From Methanobacteriota archaeon (GTDB lineage Archaea > Thermoplasmatota > Poseidoniia > Poseidoniales > Thalassarchaeaceae): 14,435 nt of DNA. The DNA is taken from the NCBI GenBank assembly GCA_002712575.1, contig PATZ01000042.1, forward strand, positions 1 to 14,435, in the 5' to 3' direction. Below the pieces are notes generated by a model. That model was not told the origin of the DNA, did no database searches, and worked only from the letters and a program-made list of their open reading frames with translations. Below are positions 12,013-14,435 of this stretch, one piece after another. The position numbers and the translations under genes were made by a program. Positions within the stretch are counted from its first letter, which is position 1. Every line of letters starts with the position of its first letter.

Positions 12013-12939
12013 ATGGCTAAGCGGCAAACACAGATCCCTAACGTAGTGGTGGTTGGGAGTTCAAACACAGATCTGGTTATTCAATCAGCCAAGTTGCCGA
12101 AGCCGGGCATGACTGTCCTTGGTGGGAGCTATCAGGTTATTCCAGGTGGGAAAGGAGCTAATCAAGCCGTGGCTGCAGCAAGAACCGGGGCGCAAGTTGT
12201 TTTTGTGGCCAATATTGGGCGCGATGATTTTGGGAATGATGCTTTGGCTCGGTTCGAACGAGAAGGTATCGGCACAAGGTTTATTGTTCGAGATCGGAAT
12301 GCTCCAAGTGGCGTTGCTTTGATTATGGTAGGGGATAAAGGTCGCAATCTTATCAGTGTGGCAGCCAGTTCCAACAATTTTTTGGCTAATGCACATATTG
12401 AAAAGGCTAAGCCTGCATTTGCGAATGCGAGATGCTGCTTGATACAGCTTGAGACACCGCTGCCTGCAGTTCGGGCAGCACTTCGTTTGAGTAAAAATCA
12501 AGGCGTGTTTACTATTCTTGATCCAGCCCCTTGTCGGCGTTTAGCCAAATCATTATTGCGACTGGTTGATCTTATTACGCCAAACGAATTGGAGTTGGCT
12601 GAGCTGACCGGTATGCCTGTTAAAACTAAACGTAACATTGAATATGCCGGGGAGGAATTGCTGCAAACTGGGGTTGGAGAGGTGATTGTTACCTGTGGAG
12701 CAAGAGGTGTGTGTCATTTGTCTGGTCAGGGGGCTGATTGGTTTTCTGCCCCCAAAGTGAAAGCAGTAGACACAGTTGGTGCCGGCGATTGTTTCAACGG
12801 TTCACTAGCTTCGGCGTTATCGAATGGTTTAGTCATGGATGAAGCAATTAGATTTGCAATTTTAACTTCGGCTCGTTCCGTGACTTTACAAGGTGCGCAG
12901 TCGTCGTTTCCTAATTTAAAACCAAGTAATTGCGATTAG
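12013..12939 (+). CDS. rbsK: Ribokinase (PfkB family)
   Basis: The 308-residue length and motif order fit ribokinase, which phosphorylates D-ribose at O5 with ATP. 'GSSNTDLV' (15-22) and 'GGKGANQAVAAA' (45-56, PfkB signature 1) form the sugar site. 'LETPL' (146-150) carries the conserved Glu, and 'TPNELELAELTG' (189-200) is the usual middle motif. 'DTVGAGDCFNGSLA' (253-266, PfkB signature 2) contains the catalytic base Asp259 and the anion hole. Ribokinase is the best fit, but other PfkB sugar kinases share these signatures and no ribose transporter or rbsD is nearby. It lies 18 nt after the symporter gene, probably in the same transcript, with no visible Shine-Dalgarno site. The coupling of an amino-acid symporter to a sugar kinase has no evident metabolic reason. 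Confidence 0.85.
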   Translation: MAKRQTQIPNVVVVGSSNTDLVIQSAKLPKPGMTVLGGSYQVIPGGKGANQAVAAARTGAQVVFVANIGRDDFGNDALARFEREGIGTRFIVRDRNAPSGVALIMVGDKGRNLISVAASSNNFLANAHIEKAKPAFANARCCLIQLETPLPAVRAALRLSKNQGVFTILDPAPCRRLAKSLLRLVDLITPNELELAELTGMPVKTKRNIEYAGEELLQTGVGEVIVTCGARGVCHLSGQGADWFSAPKVKAVDTVGAGDCFNGSLASALSNGLVMDEAIRFAILTSARSVTLQGAQSSFPNLKPSNCD

Positions 12940-12994
12940 TTCTTTCGCTCTTTAGTATTTGTATGAACACTTGCTTCCTGAAGTTTAACTACCT

Positions 12995-14435
12995 TTGAAA
13001 CTTTTTCCTATAATAAGCAGAGAACTTCTAGTGGCGTCTCGCCGCTTGGGTACGTATACCTCGCGTTTCTCTATTGCACTGCTAGTTTTTTTTGTAATTG
13101 TCTACGCTTTAATTTTTGTTGTTGTTGCAGATGGATATCCGTTGCATCGAGCGGGAAGTGATATGTTTTTTGCTGTGTCGGGTATAATGATTTTTCTATG
13201 TAATATAGCTGGGATATATCTGACGGCAGATTGTTTAAGTGAGGAAAAGCGAAATGGTACATTAGGGCTCTTATTCATTACAAATTTGCGAGGCTACGAG
13301 GTGGTTTTAGGTAAAATGAGTGTGGGGACTATTCAGGCAGTGCTTGGTTTGCTGTCTGCTGTTCCTATGTTAGTGGTGCCGGTATTAATGGGAGGGGTGG
13401 ATCCTATGTTGGTGCTTAGAATGGCCCTTGTATTGTTTGCGACTCTATTTCTTTCGCTATCGGTTGGTATGGCATGCTCAGCAATTTTTAAGTCGTCAAA
13501 GGTAACCACAGGTATTGCTCTTGGTGTTATGTTATTTCTCAATTTCGGTTCGGTTTTTATTTACGAGATTTTATATGGAATATTTGGGAGGATAAGTGTA
13601 AGTGGTATAAGTGAGATCTATAGTCTTTTTAGTACTGGAAATATTTATTTACTGGCAATAGATGGGAGGCTTGGTTTGGGAGGACAAGGAGATGTTGAGT
13701 GGAATATCTCAATGATATTTGTAATTGGGTTTTCGATTTTTTCGATTCTGTTCGCCATATGGAAAACAGCTCGAACCTGGCAAGACCAACCAGAAAAAAC
13801 TATAACGGATATGGTTCTACAAAAGAGTTCTAATAATATGCATCGAAGGTCTAGAGTGTTAGATAAAAATCCCCTGCATTGGTTGGCAGCTCGAAAGAAG
13901 TTTGGACCTGGGGTTGTATGGTTAGGATTCGTTATTGTTTTCACATTTATGATGATTGTGACTAATGGTTTTAAGTATTTATTGGGATTAGATAGTTCTA
14001 CATATGGTGCAAGCAGCTCCTTTCTGGTGACTTTGTGGTTTGTTTCTGCAATGTTCAAATGGTGGATGGCTGGTGCTGCCTGTGAACGTTTTCGAATTGA
14101 TCGAGGTGAATCTGCTCTTGAATTATTATTGTCAACACCACTTGAATATAAAGATTTTGCAAAGGCTCACCGAGATAGGATTAGATGGCAGTTTCTTTGG
14201 CCTATTATATTAACCCTATGCTTAATCCCTTTTATGATGGGCTTGTCTTCTGAAGATACGCTGCCGCTGTACATAATAGGTATCTTAATGTTTTTTATTG
14301 ATGTTTGGGCAACTTATTTTGTTGGTATGCACACAAGTCTTACTTTACGTAAACCGGTTTACAGCTCATCTCTAGTTATACTTAAAATTCATATATTACC
14401 ATATTTGGTATTTTTTATGCTTTTTCTTATTGTTG
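12995..14435 (+). CDS. ABC-2 type transporter permease, N-terminal part (3' end outside window)
   Basis: An uninterrupted reading frame of 480 codons runs to the window edge. The start is taken as TTG at 12995, because it yields 'MKLFPIISRELLVASRR', a typical N-terminus for this permease group. A stop codon at 12986-12988 limits it upstream, and there is no in-frame ATG before 'DMFFAV' (residue 57), while GTG at 13031 would cut off the conserved PIxxREL segment. 'ADCLSEEKRNGTLGLLFIT' (78-96) and a second copy-like 'CERFRIDRGESALELLLSTPL' (about 363-383) are the cytoplasmic loops characteristic of these exporters, each between groups of hydrophobic helices. Family members work with a separate ATPase, not visible here and perhaps beyond the edge. 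Substrate unknown. Confidence 0.85.
   Translation, partial: MKLFPIISRELLVASRRLGTYTSRFSIALLVFFVIVYALIFVVVADGYPLHRAGSDMFFAVSGIMIFLCNIAGIYLTADCLSEEKRNGTLGLLFITNLRGYEVVLGKMSVGTIQAVLGLLSAVPMLVVPVLMGGVDPMLVLRMALVLFATLFLSLSVGMACSAIFKSSKVTTGIALGVMLFLNFGSVFIYEILYGIFGRISVSGISEIYSLFSTGNIYLLAIDGRLGLGGQGDVEWNISMIFVIGFSIFSILFAIWKTARTWQDQPEKTITDMVLQKSSNNMHRRSRVLDKNPLHWLAARKKFGPGVVWLGFVIVFTFMMIVTNGFKYLLGLDSSTYGASSSFLVTLWFVSAMFKWWMAGAACERFRIDRGESALELLLSTPLEYKDFAKAHRDRIRWQFLWPIILTLCLIPFMMGLSSEDTLPLYIIGILMFFIDVWATYFVGMHTSLTLRKPVYSSSLVILKIHILPYLVFFMLFLIV

Noticed and set aside
12085..12501. Minus-strand open frame of 138 codons
   Set aside because: It lies entirely within the clear ribokinase gene and has no independent support.

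Overview
The window looks like a piece of a chromosome from a member of Verrucomicrobiota or a close relative (PVC superphylum). This is inferred from the gene types. There is an FTLIELL-type pseudopilin with an H-X9-DG tail, an ABC-2 permease of the 'SEEKRNGTLGLLF' type, and several small lipoproteins. Shine-Dalgarno sites are weak and base composition is moderately A+T-rich. No transposase, integrase, CRISPR array or rRNA was seen, and no stretch longer than about 300 bases lacks a gene.

Left part (1-2014). The 3' end of a metallophosphoesterase gene overlaps a gene for an unknown 195-residue protein. On the minus strand lie a Fur-family regulator, a tRNA-Arg(CCU) directly upstream of it, and a small lipoprotein. 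A 23-nt inverted repeat fills the space between the tRNA 3' end and the regulator leader.

Middle left (2177-5056). An N-acylglucosamine 2-epimerase-family enzyme on the plus strand converges on a minus-strand pair: a circularly permuted ATP-grasp-like protein and a small lipoprotein downstream of it.

Centre (5203-9416). This is the most unusual part: a compact four-gene operon with overlaps of 4, 4 and 8 nt that resembles a molybdate/tungstate ABC importer. The binding protein carries two tandem ModA-like domains behind an N-terminal membrane anchor. The permease carries an extra extracytoplasmic beta-type domain of about 160 residues. The ATPase is short and lacks the C-terminal Mop/TOBE domain of classical ModC. 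The last gene encodes a MoeB/ThiF-like protein in which most ATP-site residues of E. coli MoeB are replaced while the zinc cysteines remain. Together they suggest oxyanion uptake tied to molybdenum- or tungsten-cofactor biology, but no enzyme using the cofactor is in the window.

Right part (9487-14435). A pseudopilin gene is followed by a clear intrinsic terminator. Then come an AGCS-family sodium:amino-acid symporter and a ribokinase-like kinase, separated by a perfect hairpin, and the 5' part of an ABC-2 permease gene that starts with TTG and runs off the end.
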